Origin: Persicaria tinctoria
Taxonomy: Eukaryota; Streptophyta; Magnoliopsida; Caryophyllales; Polygonaceae
DNA: 64,000 bases
NCBI GenBank assembly: GCA_037127255.1
Contig: JBANSL010000005.1
Location: 61,565,909-61,629,908 of the forward strand
Direction of reading: 5' to 3'
Part shown: in pieces, positions 10,944 to 22,214 of the stretch
Layout: the number at the start of each line of letters is the position of its first letter
Position numbering within the stretch: the first letter of the stretch is position 1
Position numbers and translations under genes: made by a program
The notes under the pieces: model-generated
Seen by the model: the letters and a program-made list of their open reading frames with translations, nothing else
Told to the model about the DNA's origin: nothing
The model's database searches: none

Positions 10944-13900
10944 ATGCGCCGTTCTGGTATCCCACCTGAATATTACGGTTTAGACGAACCAGAGCGCCTT
11001 CTACACATTAGAAATAGACTTCAAAGAGCCATGGAGGACGCTGAAACACAGGAGCAGCTGATCGCTAGGCTTACTAGGGATCTAGCCGCCAGGGATGCTG
11101 CTCTCGCCGCTGAGAGAGCAGCAAGGGAACAAGCACAGGATGAGCTTGCCCAGTATCCAACCACGGCAGAGGACTACATGCACCCAACTCTCGTCGTGCC
11201 TGAATCGGCGATTCTAATCCCTGAAAACTCTTTTGAAATTCGCACTCAATTTCTTATAGAGCTTAAAAATAATGCCTTTTACGGCAGATTTAATGAGTGT
11301 CCTCTTGAACATATTACTAATTTTCATGATATGTGTCGTACTCTTGCAGAAGGCACAACCTTGGAATATGTCAAGATGAAATCTTTTCGCTGGTCTCTCG
11401 CTGGGCCTGCACTGAAATGGCTGGAAGGGCTGAAAGCAAGATCACTCACAACCTGGGCCCAAGTAGAGCAAGAATTTCTGAACAAATTCTTCCCACCTGC
11501 CAAGACAGCATATCTCCGCCAGAAAATCACCGCCTTTAAGCAACAGAAAGGGGAACCGCTGGCAAAGACATGGGAGCGCTACAAGGAGCTTCTGCGATCT
11601 TGCCCTACTCATGGACAGCCACCCTACATCATTCAGGAGATCTTCTTCAACTCTCTTGACCAAGTCACTAAGGACAGAATCAACAATTATACTCACTACG
11701 AGTATCTGACGATGCCGCCAAGTGACGCATGGGGTGTGCTAGAGAAGCTCACCAACTACGACAACAAATATGGGTCTACTGCAACTTATGAAGAGAACCC
11801 ATACGCCAGGCCAGCACCATCTATGCCTCTCTATGAGCCAGCAAAAGAAATTGATCCTGATGTTAGAGAGCAATACTACAGAGACCAGAATAGGAAGCTC
11901 ATCAAGCAAGTAAAGTATCTCTCTGTCAACCAGCCTTGCATAGAATGCGGATCGCAAAGGCACACCACTCCTGAGTGCCCACACACAGAGCAAGTCAGAT
12001 TTGCAGAGCACCATGAGGATGCAGCTTACGCAGGGGGTCCCAATCGCTACATAGGGGACCAAAGGTTTCAGCAACCACATTGGAACCAAGGTGTCCCTAG
12101 GAACCCCCCGCCCTATAGAGCTCCAGGACATCCAGAAAGGGACCAGAAAAAGGATGATATACAGACAGTCCTGGAGGAGATGCGGAGGAATCACGCTGAA
12201 ACTAGGCAATCTTTCAACTCCGTCTATACTCAGATGCAAGGTGTCAACTCTAGGCTTGGGGAAATTGATATATGGCGGAAATCAGTTGATACACAGATTG
12301 GTCAGCTAGCAGCAGGAATTCCCAGACAGTCAGGCGCTCTCCCTGGATCTTCAGAACCAAATCCGAAGGGAAAGACTGGACACATCGCTGCTATAAAACT
12401 CAGAAGCGGCCATCAACTTCAAGAGCCAGAAGTTGGAAAGCAGCAGAACAGCGAGGAACAGCAAGTCGAGGTCAACAAACCCGTCGTCGATCTCGACCAG
12501 AGCCTAGTCGACCTCGACAAAGGTCTACTCGAGGTCGAGGAGAATCTTCAGAAATCCTCGTCTGTACAGCCCAGCAACTCGACGTCGCCAAATCTAGTCG
12601 AAGTCGACAAGCCTGTAGTCGACATCGAGGAGCCCCTGGTCGACATAGAGAAGTCTGCAGCAACTCCGACGTCTGTTCTGACTCCGACTCCGAAAAAGAA
12701 GCTGCCTTTCCCAACAAAATCTCTAAAGGACCCAGCGGAGAAAAAGTTTCAGCGCTTCATCAAGATGCTTCAGAAGCTCAATGTCACCATCCCCTTCACA
12801 GAAGCTCTCAATGAAATGCCGTCCTATGTCAAGTTCCTGAAAGAGATTCTAAGCAAAAAGCGATCGATGGCAGAAATCACAGAGGAGTGCAGCCATCTGG
12901 ACATATTGGAGAAGAGGCCGGATCCAGGTAAGTTTGCTATAACTATTGGATTTGGTCCATACAAAATTAATGCCCTATGTGATCTTGGAGCCAGTGTTAG
13001 TATTATGCCTTTAACGATTTGGTCCAAGATTAAGATAGGTGCCCTGGAGCCTGTGGATGCTAGACTTTACATGGCCAACAACACGGTGGTCATTCCAACA
13101 GGCATGGTGGAAAATGTCCCAGTACAAGTAGGTAAATTCTTCGTCCCTGCTGATTTCTTAATTGTTGATATGCAAGAAGATCCTGCTTGTCCAATTATTC
13201 TAGGGAGACCATTCTTGGCGACTGTGGATGCCAACATAAGTGTACGGAAAGGAGTGCTCACCTTCAACATCAGCGATGAAGTAATTGAGTATTCCTTCAA
13301 CAAAACTGAAAGATATACGGGTCCAATGGAAGAGGTCAAATCTATCTCAGCTGGCTACATCACCTGCGGGGAACCCAAGGTCAGGAATATGATCCCTGAG
13401 GAGCTGGAAAAGAGGGACATGGAGGCCCAGGTGGAGGAGATCATGGAAATCCTTAAAGAGAACAAAGGAGCTAAGTATGGGGTCAAGATCGACCAGGGCT
13501 CCTCGACATCGAGTAGAACCCTAGTCGATCTCGACCAGACCACGGAGACTCCACCAGCGCCAGCTTCGTCGAGCAGCGAACCAGACAAGCCGAGTCTACT
13601 CGAGGTCGACAACACTCTCGTCGATCTCGACCACCCCTCAGAGAGCCCAGCGCCGCCTTCCTCGACGAGCAAGCCACCAGGAGGAGAAGGCTACTCGACC
13701 TCGAGTAGCCTTGTCGAGGTCGACCAACACTCAGCACCACCAGAGCCATCTTCATCGACGACGCGGACTCCAGGACCAGAACCCTCGTCGACCTCGAGTA
13801 GCCTTGTCGAGATCGACCACCGCCAGGCGCCACCAGATCCTGTGTTCTCGAGGAGCAACCCACCAGGAGCGGAGTCCTCGTCGAGGTTGACCAGCCAACT

Positions 13901-14342
13901 CGAAGTCGACAAGACCTATTCTTCCTCGACTTCTGAATCTGCGACCAGACCACCACCAGAACCAGCAGACTCGTCGATCTCGAGGAGCTCTAGTCGAGAT
14001 CGACCAAACACCGTGGTGCCCGATTCCGTTTCTGCAAAGGTAAGCCAAGGTATGGATCTTTCGTCTCCTATTTCTATTAAAGATTTATCTATACATGGGA
14101 GAGGTCTGCCTTGGTATGTGCGATTGTGCAGGATTTCCAATGATGAGCCTAAGGAGTATGAAGTTGGAGACAAGCTTTATGTCTCTAAATCAAAGGATCA
14201 TTGGTTTCCAAACAAATTCAACAAGAAGCGGATGGGACCGTTCGTGGTGAACAAGATCCATTCTGGAGGATTACAGCTGATGGACAAGAATGGAGTCTTA
14301 TTTGAGGCCCAAGCTACATGGGCCCTGCAGATGCCACCTTGA
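10944..14342 (+). CDS. GAG-protease polyprotein with TCGA-encoded repeats and integrase-like tail (element A)
   Basis: Intact ORF of 1132 codons, with ATG 83 bp after the LTR. Residues about 20-70 form an Ala/Glu-rich coiled coil. Residues about 85-250 are a retrotransposon GAG domain (FLIELKNNAFYGRFNECP, WSLAGPALKWL, QEFLNKFFPP). Residues 332-345 are a CX2CX4HX4C zinc knuckle. Residues about 505-570 are acidic VDLD/VEVD repeats. The aspartic protease spans about 665-780, with the DLGAS active site near 679 and ILGRPFLAT downstream. Residues about 845-1025 are a second Ser/Thr/Pro and VDLD repeat block. Residues about 1065-1132 resemble the SH3-like end of an integrase (EYEVGDKLYVSKSK, MGPFVVNKI). 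An autonomous relative would have RT, RNase H and integrase between protease and tail; these are absent. The DLG active site is normal for Athila/Tat proteases. Confidence 0.9.
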   Translation: MRRSGIPPEYYGLDEPERLLHIRNRLQRAMEDAETQEQLIARLTRDLAARDAALAAERAAREQAQDELAQYPTTAEDYMHPTLVVPESAILIPENSFEIRTQFLIELKNNAFYGRFNECPLEHITNFHDMCRTLAEGTTLEYVKMKSFRWSLAGPALKWLEGLKARSLTTWAQVEQEFLNKFFPPAKTAYLRQKITAFKQQKGEPLAKTWERYKELLRSCPTHGQPPYIIQEIFFNSLDQVTKDRINNYTHYEYLTMPPSDAWGVLEKLTNYDNKYGSTATYEENPYARPAPSMPLYEPAKEIDPDVREQYYRDQNRKLIKQVKYLSVNQPCIECGSQRHTTPECPHTEQVRFAEHHEDAAYAGGPNRYIGDQRFQQPHWNQGVPRNPPPYRAPGHPERDQKKDDIQTVLEEMRRNHAETRQSFNSVYTQMQGVNSRLGEIDIWRKSVDTQIGQLAAGIPRQSGALPGSSEPNPKGKTGHIAAIKLRSGHQLQEPEVGKQQNSEEQQVEVNKPVVDLDQSLVDLDKGLLEVEENLQKSSSVQPSNSTSPNLVEVDKPVVDIEEPLVDIEKSAATPTSVLTPTPKKKLPFPTKSLKDPAEKKFQRFIKMLQKLNVTIPFTEALNEMPSYVKFLKEILSKKRSMAEITEECSHLDILEKRPDPGKFAITIGFGPYKINALCDLGASVSIMPLTIWSKIKIGALEPVDARLYMANNTVVIPTGMVENVPVQVGKFFVPADFLIVDMQEDPACPIILGRPFLATVDANISVRKGVLTFNISDEVIEYSFNKTERYTGPMEEVKSISAGYITCGEPKVRNMIPEELEKRDMEAQVEEIMEILKENKGAKYGVKIDQGSSTSSRTLVDLDQTTETPPAPASSSSEPDKPSLLEVDNTLVDLDHPSESPAPPSSTSKPPGGEGYSTSSSLVEVDQHSAPPEPSSSTTRTPGPEPSSTSSSLVEIDHRQAPPDPVFSRSNPPGAESSSRLTSQLEVDKTYSSSTSESATRPPPEPADSSISRSSSRDRPNTVVPDSVSAKVSQGMDLSSPISIKDLSIHGRGLPWYVRLCRISNDEPKEYEVGDKLYVSKSKDHWFPNKFNKKRMGPFVVNKIHSGGLQLMDKNGVLFEAQATWALQMPP
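12465..12650 (+). repeat. TCGANNTCGA palindrome cluster inside the ORF, block 1
   Basis: Roughly a dozen copies of the 10-bp core TCGANNTCGA, often flanked as GTCGA..TCGAC. They are read mainly in the frame that gives V/L-D/E-V/L/I-D/E. The block lies between the GAG zinc knuckle and the protease. Confidence 0.8.
13485..14015 (+). repeat. TCGANNTCGA palindrome cluster inside the ORF, block 2
   Basis: The same core recurs, but adjacent copies are read in different frames. One gives STSS (TCGACCTCGAGTAG) and the next gives VEVD (GTCGAGGTCGAC), for example at 13694-13725. The DNA motif is preserved while the encoded peptide changes. Confidence 0.8.
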
Positions 14343-15815
14343 GCATTAATGGAAGTCGGCCTAGCGACTATAAAATCTAGAGCATGTACATAGACTTTTT
14401 AGGACATTTGAGACTTTGTTTTTATTTTTGCTATTATGGGTATATGTCTTCTACTTTTCAGGTCAATGGATAGAACCAAAGCTTACTCGGACTAAGAGGT
14501 GCTCCAGTCGATATTTAGAGACATCTGCACACCGGTCTTGTGAGTTTCTTTCTTTACCCTTACCTTGTTTTTATACAGTGAGGACACTGTAATGTTTAAG
14601 TATGGGGTGGGGAAAGGGCTTACTTTATGCATATTTGATTTTATTTGACATTATGTGTGCATTTTTAAGGTTTATTTCTTGAAATTTCTTATGCATGGCT
14701 ATTTTGGAATTCATTATTGATTTATGTGCTTATATGCATGTTTTCCAAAAATCTTGAAAAATGACCCCCATTGAAATTTTTTGAATAAAGTTATGGAAGC
14801 TTATATGGAACTCAACGATGCAAAATTGGATTCATTAGAGATATAGCATGAAATTGCCTAGTAAAGGGAAGTCACAATGAAGTGCATTATTTATTAAAAA
14901 CCATAAAAGGAGGTAAAATTTGAAGTTGCTTTTGACATATTGCATGATAAGATGATGGGGGACTTTATATTTCCATATAATGCTCATATTGTTATATCCT
15001 AGCCTTACCCATGCTTATGCATCACAAAAGCCATCATATGCCTTATTTCAAATATCGCTCCACATGATCTAAATATTTGCCATTCTTTACCTTATCCGGG
15101 GATTATGTTGAGAATGATGATTACATTATGGAAATGTTATATGGTTGTTGTGATTATTATCATTATTTGGAGTTTGGAAGGAAATTGTTCAAAATATATG
15201 GAAAATTTAATGAGTGAAAGAAAATCCAATCACCTCAGGAGATAAAGGTAGATTGACCCTGCTCTCTAAGATAATAGTTTGGAGAGATGGGACACATTGT
15301 GAGGAGTCCAAAGCACTAAGTATCCGGGGCCATTCATGACACCCATGTTTGCGACTCGCGAGAAGGCAGTGCTGAGGTTAGAGAGGTAAAAGCATTATTA
15401 TTGAGAAAAGCATTATGAAAGGTGATGAATCAAAGGAAGAAAAGAATGTGGAATGAAACTCAAAATTTGGAAAGTGATCCATTTCCCCGGATCAAAAGCA
15501 CCACATTGCCAGAAATTGCCCACCTTTTTGCCTTTTACCAATCTACTCCTTCATGAGCTTAAATTAAAGTCTTCTTGATTATCAATGCTTTGTCACGTAT
15601 GAATTGTTTGTGCATAACCCTCCTTTTGTGAGTAGATGTTGATTTTACATATTTGCACATGCATGAATCTGTGACACTAGTACCTTTTCAAGGATGGTAA
15701 TTGATTGCAGGGTTATATGAGAATGAATCTAAGATGTTGAGAGTTTTGAATTCTTCCCCTGAATGACAAGTAAAAGTATTGCTTGAGGACAAGCAAGCTT
15801 AAAGTATGGGGTGTT
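14343..15815 (+). other. 3' non-coding region and polypurine tract of element A
   Basis: No ORF of note. A purine-rich tract AAAGTATGGGGTG at about 15801-15813 lies just before the 3' LTR and is the likely plus-strand primer. A similar stretch, TTTAAGTATGGGGTGGGG, lies internally at 14596-14613. The first 50 bases after the stop match the 3' region of element B. Confidence 0.65.
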
Positions 15816-18018
15816 TGTTGTGAGCTGAATCTGCCATGCTTTACAGTAACTTTTATATCGATTTCTGTATACATTGCATTCATTTGGGCTAAGATAGTAC
15901 AGAATCTGTGTAGTTTATGTTTATTTGCCAAATTATGGAATCTACACCAGTTTCTGTTTAAATCGCAGAAATCGAGGCGTTTACAGCAATTTTACAGAAG
16001 GTCGGAAAAGCTCGGAAAACCACTACAGAAGTCCAAGGTCTAAGCAGCGGAACAAGTCTAGGAGTCAGGTCTACTCGATCTCGAGTAGGTCTACTCTACC
16101 TAGACAAGCATGGCCGGACACACCTTGGTCGAGCAGACATGATCGAGCAAGCCAGACCAAGCCAGACCATGTCCGGAGTCAAGACGAGGAGAGCTGGTCG
16201 ACGAAGCCGAGGACGACCAGACTCGACTCGCTGCCGCGAAAGAAGCCACTCGCTGCCAACGGATGGAGCCCATTGAGGAGAGTCCCTCGAGAAGACCTAG
16301 TCGGCGAGACACCCTACTCGAAGTCGACTAGGGCTTGTCGAGATCGACAAGACCCTGAGTCCATGTCCGAGCCACTCGACCACACCAACCCGAGGAGACC
16401 ATGTCGATGACCACCCTTGTCGAGATCGATGAAGGCTACTCGAGGTCGACGAGCACCAGTGAGCCAGAGTCCGAGCCACATCGAGCAGAGTCAAGCCAAG
16501 CCGAGCCACCCAACTCGAGGTCGAGGAGACCTTGTCGAGGTCGACTAGACCCAGATTCCAGAAACTGCTCGACGAAGCCTTGTCCGAGTAGGATTGGAGT
16601 TCCTTGATGCCGAAGGCGGGAAATTCTATCCGAAGTTTCTGAAATCTATCCGATCTATCAAAGTCTATCCATGGAAGGCGGAATCTATCAACATGAAGAC
16701 ATGTTACCATAATTAGTTTTATCCTTTCCTTATAGATTTAATTCCATTATGTTATTTATTTATCTTTTAAGCAATTTAGATATAGATAGATATCTTCTTT
16801 CCTAGATTAGCTAGGGGTAGAAGGCTATAAATAAAGCCCTAGGGGCTCAGTTTCACGATTCAATCATCGAAGACACAAGTAGTTAGTTCCATTCAGAGAA
16901 GTTTAGGAGTTCTAAGGTTTTTAGGGTTTTGGCTTACAACGAAAGTTGATTGCCAAGATTGTAAAGGCTTTGAATTTAGTTTTAATTTAGTTTCTTTCAT
17001 CAATCAATGTCTATTATTTCGATGAGGCGTGAGTAGTCCACCCACTTATGGGGCTGGGGTGAGCCCGACGGTGGCCATGTGAGCCGACGCGATAAAGGTC
17101 AGATCTTTTGTGTGATTCATCTTCTATCCCTATGAGCATGATTCTTTTGCGAGAGTTGAAGGTGATCCTTGTTTGTATTATTGAAGCGAAAGTGATCTTA
17201 ATGCAACTTGGATTAATTATGTGAAAAAGGGTTAGTAACAATTAGGGTTTATGCGAGAGCCTCTATATGCCTATTTGTTAATAACGAAAGTTATTTGATG
17301 GAAAGCATGATCTTTTATGCCTTTATGTGTTGTTTTGCATGGTTATCGTTGTGGTGTTGAAACCCTGGCTTTGGAGGTCTTTTATTATATTGATTTATTT
17401 CTGTCGAAATCTGCGTTTTAGTTCGAATTTTGCAAATTAAAGTTTCTGTCTTTTACTGTTTCTTGTCGACTAGACCAGCCTTTGTCGATCTCGAGTTGTT
17501 CTTTGTCGAAGTCGAGTAGGGCTTCGTCTAGGTCGAGTTGATTTGCTTCTGTCTTTGTCGATTTTCAAGTTTCTGTCGTCACCTTTCTTTGTCGAAGTCG
17601 AGTACCTCTTGTCGAGATCGAGTTGACTTGCCTTTGTCGAGTTGCTTCGTTTTCGATTCTGAGCCGCTGTTGTCGACCACCTTTGTCTATCTCGAGTACT
17701 GTTTGTCGAGATCGACCAGTCCTTTTCCTTGCTTTCATTTGCTGCTTTTATTTCTGTCTTTATTTGTTCTTGCTTTTATTTTAGTTGCCCTTGCCGGGTT
17801 ATTTGTCTTTTCTGCTTCTGCGTTTCTGTCTGTTCTGCTGTGTCTGTGAGAATCTGATAGCTACCTGAGAACTGCTGACGTGCTTCCTCGTGGATTCGAT
17901 CCTGACTTTTCTCTTACTACAACGGGAGGAAGTCTTGTATTTATTTGCTGAGACAGGGAAGTCAATCTGAACTATATTTCATATCTATTTCAATACTTGA
18001 CCAACTCCTGCAACAACA
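15816..18018 (+). repeat. 3' LTR of element A
   Basis: 2203 bp, the same ends as the 5' LTR. It lacks 57 bp that lie between GCCAG and ACCATGTCC in the 5' copy; the missing stretch contains several palindrome units. I count about 12 single-base differences elsewhere. TATA box at 16826-16833. Confidence 0.95.
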
Positions 18019-18023
18019 CTATG

Positions 18024-20128
18024 CATCCTATTTTTACCTTCCGCCAGATTGATAGAGGCATGATGCTCACACTTGCTCCTAAATCACATAGAGACTCATA
18101 TTTATATTTTCCAAAACCCACAGTAACAGAAAACTTACCAGGGTCAGGTCTCTTTTCAGGGAAGTGGAGTACTTTGCATTCGCCTGCGATCTCTGAGATG
18201 AATCGCTTCTTGCTTAGGAATTCCTTCAGAAATTTGACATATCAAGGCATCTCTTGCAGGGCTTCTGTAAAAGGAATAGAAACATTCAGTTCTTGCAGCA
18301 TATTAACAAATCTGGTAAACCTACCTGCAATGGGATCTTTCTGTGATTTGGAAGGGAAAGAAAGTGGGTTTTTCTGCTTCGGAGCCAGATCAGACGTCGG
18401 AGGTGTTGCAGAGTCGTCGACGTCAGCTTGCTGTTCCTCGATCTCGACCAGAGGCTCCTCGAGATCGACCTGGGTGGTCGACTTCGACTTGCTGGGCTGC
18501 GCAGTGGAGTCCGAGCTCAGCTTCTGGTCTGTGTCGGGCAACTTCTTGTCGAGGTCGAGTACACTCTCCTCGAGATCGAGTAGACTTTGCTCTGTCTCGA
18601 GTTGCTGCTCTGCCTTGCCTTGCTGTTTAACGACCTCTGGCTCGTGTAATTGATGCACACTTCTGAGTTTGATAGCTGCGACGTGTCCGGTCTTACCCTT
18701 AGGATTTGGTTCTGTTTCCCCAGGGAGTTGTCCGGATGGTCGTGGGATCTGTGCAGCGATTTGATCCATCTGGGTCTCTATTCCTCTTTTCCAGATGTCC
18801 AGTTCTCCAAATTTTGTAGTGATGTTCTGGAACTGGTTGTTGATGGTGCCCTGATTCCGACGCATCTCCTCAAGGATGAGCTGCAGATCATCCTTCTTTT
18901 GATCCCTTTGTGGATGTCTTGGAGCTTTGTAGGGTGGGGGGTTCCAAGGAGGACCTTGGTTCCACTGAGGTTGATAGAACCTTTGATCTCCCATGTAGCG
19001 ATTTGGACCCCCGGCGTAGGCTACCTCTTCATGTGTTTCTGCCATTCTGACTTGCTCAGTGTGTGGGCACTCAGTAGTGGTGTGCCGCTGTGATCCGCAT
19101 TCGATGCAAGGCTGATTGACAGATAGATATTTGACTTGTTTGAGGAGCTTGCGATTTTAGTCTCTGTAGAACTGCTCCCTGACATCTGAGTCAATCTCCT
19201 TTGTTGGCTCATAGAGTGGCATAGATGGTGCTGGCCTGGCATAGGAGTTCTCCTCATAGTTTGCAGTAGACCCATATTTGTTGTCATAATTGGTGAGCTT
19301 GTCTAGCACACCCCAGACGTCAATTGGCGGCATTGTCAGATACTCATAGCGAGTATAATGGTTGATTCTTTCCTTAATGACTTGATCAACAGAGTTGAAG
19401 AAGATCTCCTGAATGACGTAGGGTGGCTGTCCATGAGTAGGGCAAGATCGCAGTAGTTCTTTGTAGCGTTCCCATGCCTTTTCCAGCGGTTCCCCAGGCT
19501 TCTGCTTGAAGGCGGTGATTTTCTGGTGGAGAAGTGCTGTTTTGGCGGGTGGGAAGAATTTATTCAGAAATTCTTGCTCTACTTGGGCCCATGTTGTGAG
19601 TGATCTTGGTTTCAGCCCTTTAAGCCACTTTAGTGCAGGCCCAGCGAGAGACCAGCGAAAAGCTTTCATCTTGACATATTCCAGAGTTGTACCTTCAGCA
19701 AGAGTACGACACATGTCAGGAAAATTGGTAATATGTGCAAGAGGACACTCATTAAATTTGCCATAAAAAGCATTATTTTTAAGCTCTATAAGAAACTGAG
19801 TGCGAACTTCAAAAGAGTTTTCAGGGATTAGAATCGCCGATTCAGGCACGACGAGATTTGGATGCATATAATCCTCTACAGTGGTTGGGAATTGGGCAAG
19901 CTCAGCTTCCGCTTGCCTTGCGCGCTCAGCTTCTTGTTCCCTTGCTGCCCTTTCAGCGGCGATAGTAGTATCCTTTGCGGCTAGTTCCCTTGTAAGCCTT
20001 GCGATCAGCTGTTCTTGCGTCTCAGCCGCCGCCATGGCTCTTTGTAGTTTAGCTCTGATGTGTAGAAGGCGTTCTGGTTCGTCTAAGCCGTCTAAACCGA
20101 CGGTTGTAGGAGGAAATCGAGTATGCAA
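18024..20128 (-). pseudogene. Element B GAG and N-terminal protease part
   Basis: The minus-strand frame from 20128 gives a GAG closely matching that of element A: DEPERLLHIRAKLQRAM, FLIELKNNAFYGKF, WSLAGPALKWLKGL and a CX2CX4HX4C knuckle (CIECGSQRHTTTEC) near 19095-19110. It continues to the protease start LCDLGASVSIMPL at about 18050-18090, where A interrupts it. In-frame stops replace a Gln after FYRD (about 19156) and a Ser after LQEMP (about 18240). The A-type N-terminus is missing because a deletion at 20103 fused the ORF to the LTR. Confidence 0.85.
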
Positions 20129-22214
20129 AATAGAATGTAAATAAACTAAGGCAAACCAGATTCCGTCCCTTGCAAATAATTACAAGACTTCCTCCTGATG
20201 CAGTAGTGGGAAGTCAGGATCGATCCATGAGGAAGCGTGTCAGCGGATCCTAGGCAGCGGAGAAATCTCACAGAAGTCGACAACAGGTGTCCTAGATCTC
20301 AAGTACAGCAACTCGACAGAAGATCGGACAGTCGAACACAGCGCAACAGCAAGCACAAGCTCTCGTCGATCTCGACTAAGGCTACTCGAGATCGAGTAGG
20401 GTCCTTGTCGACGTCGGCTTGGTTTGTCGAGTACCTGCACACAGAAGCTACAACGACGCTAGATCGAATATCAGTAACTCGAGATCGACCAGACTTGGTC
20501 GAGATCGAGTAAAGGCAGAAAACGAAACAGAAGAAATAAAGTAAAGGCAAAGGCTTTGGGGATTCGAACTAAACTGTATAAAAAGGACTTCCAAGATTGG
20601 GGTTTGCAACAACGATAACCAAGCATGCATAAGGCAGGAATAAAACAGATAATCATGTGAATCGCATCAAAGGACTAAGCTTTCGCCTTTTCCAACAATT
20701 AGACAACTCTTTCAAGAAACCCTAATTGTCTCTACTGATTTTATGTTTATAATCCAAGTTGTTAGCATGGACCTCCATTGAATGGGTAATAAACACATAA
20801 CAAGTAGCAGATGCTCAAGACATGATAAAAGTCGAATCTTTACCTCAAACACGCATGGCTATTGTCGGGCTCACCCCAACCCTAGAAGTGGGTGGACTAC
20901 TCGCGCTTCATCGCAACCTCAGACATTGATTGAAAGGAAATAACAACTTGCATTAAACTAAATTTAAAGACTTTACAATCCCGGCGATCCAACTCTCGTT
21001 GAATGCCAAAACCTTAAAACCTCTGAACTCCTAAACCGTCTCTGTGGAACTACTTCTCTAACTGAAATTGAATTGAATGATTAAAACTCAGCCCCATGGG
21101 CTTTATTTATAGGCTTCTAAACCTTGCTATTCAAGGATAGAATATCTCTATCTATATCTAAAACTATATCTAAAAAGCTTAATGATAAATAAAAGAAATA
21201 ACATAATTAAATCTAAATAAGGGAATTATATCTAAAGTCCTAAGTGGATAAATCTTCTTCTTTCATGATGTATCTTGATAGATCGGATAGAACTATGCAA
21301 CCTTCGGCTCCAAGGAATCCCAATCTGAGTAGGATAGATCAAAACGCGTTACGCGGCTTCTGGAGGCTTCCTCGATCTCGAGTAAGGCTCCTCGATCTCG
21401 AGTAGAAGTGTTGTCGACTGGTGTGGCTCGACGTCTCGGCTAGCTGGTGCTCGACAGGCTCGGATAGGGCTCGCTAGTGTACTCAATCTCGAGGACCTCT
21501 CCTCGATCTCGAGTTGGGTGGCCTTATCGACTAGGTCTTCTCGGTAGCATCGGGTAGATCTTCTCGATGTGCGCGGTCATGGCTCCTAGGTGTCCTCGAT
21601 CTCGAGTTGGGTGGTTCATCGTTCTGGCCTCCTGGTGTTGTCGAGCAACTCCCCTCGACATGGCTCGGGTGCCGGCTTCCGGGTTCCTCGATCTCGAGTA
21701 GGTTTACTCGATCTCGAGTAGAGTGTAACCCGACATGTCTTCGTCTTCGGCTTCTCGAACAGCTCCTCCTCGACCAGGCACTCCTTGGACATTTGTGGTC
21801 GATCCCGAGTAAAAGTACTCGATATCGAGTAAATCTCTCAGCTTTCTGCTCTGTTCTTAAAACGCACTTTCCCGAGTCCTCGTTCGTCGGATTGACGCAT
21901 ATGACCATGAGTTAGAAAGCTCTTTCCGAGGGCTACAACTCTCATGAAGACATCAAAGCTTGAATCAGAACGAAGAATGGTGAAAAATGGCATTTTCTCC
22001 AACTGCACCATTCTTAGCTTCTCCATTAGTTTCCTTTAAGCTCCAAAGTGCGTCCGATTTCTGCGAAATATAACCAAAACTTGTGTAGACCTCCATATAT
22101 TGCAAATAAGTGTAAACTACACAGATTCTGTATTATTCTAACCCAAATGCATGCAATGTATGCAGAAATCGATATAAAAATAAGTGTAAAACATGACAAA
22201 TTAGGCTCACAACA
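20104..22214 (-). repeat. 5' LTR of element B
   Basis: About 2.1 kb, starting TGTTGTGAGCC at 22214 (minus) and ending CCTACAAC at 20104. It lacks the last bases and the PBS. It contains palindrome clusters at 20275-20520 and 21370-21840, a TATA box at 21104-21111 (minus) and the conserved GC-rich leader block at about 20865-20925. It is closer to the solo LTR at 26661-28783 than to the LTRs of A. Confidence 0.85.

Larger units (their letters stand above)
8601..18018 (+). mobile_element. Gypsy (Athila/Tat-type) element A, complete, non-autonomous, recent insertion
   Basis: 9418 bp with two long LTRs (8601-10860 and 15816-18018), both starting TGTTGTGAGC and ending CAACAACA. It is flanked by a perfect 5-bp target duplication CTATG (8596-8600 and 18019-18023). 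The internal region has a tRNA-Asp-type PBS, a single intact ORF (10944-14342) for GAG plus protease plus a short integrase-like tail, a 1.5-kb non-coding 3' region, and a purine-rich tract before the 3' LTR. There is no RT, RNase H or integrase core, so movement would need enzymes from another element. By eye the LTRs differ at about 12 positions plus one 57-bp deletion, so the insertion is recent. Confidence 0.95.
6721..22214 (-). mobile_element. Gypsy (Athila/Tat-type) element B, non-autonomous, rearranged; host of element A
   Basis: The order on the minus strand is: a 5' LTR (22214-20104), a GAG-protease ORF beginning near 20128, the site where A is inserted (target duplication CTATG), the rest of the protease and a TCGA-rich tail to a stop at 7317, a 3' non-coding region, and a partial LTR (about 7075-6759). 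No reverse transcriptase, RNase H or integrase core is present. The 5' LTR begins TGTTGTGAGCC at 22214. Defects are loss of the last LTR bases, PBS and leader at 20103, in-frame stops at about 19156 and 18240, a hAT MITE at 7825-8310, and a truncated 3' LTR. It inserted into copia C; the right-hand flank is ACGAG (22215-22219), but the left edge is rearranged. Confidence 0.8.
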
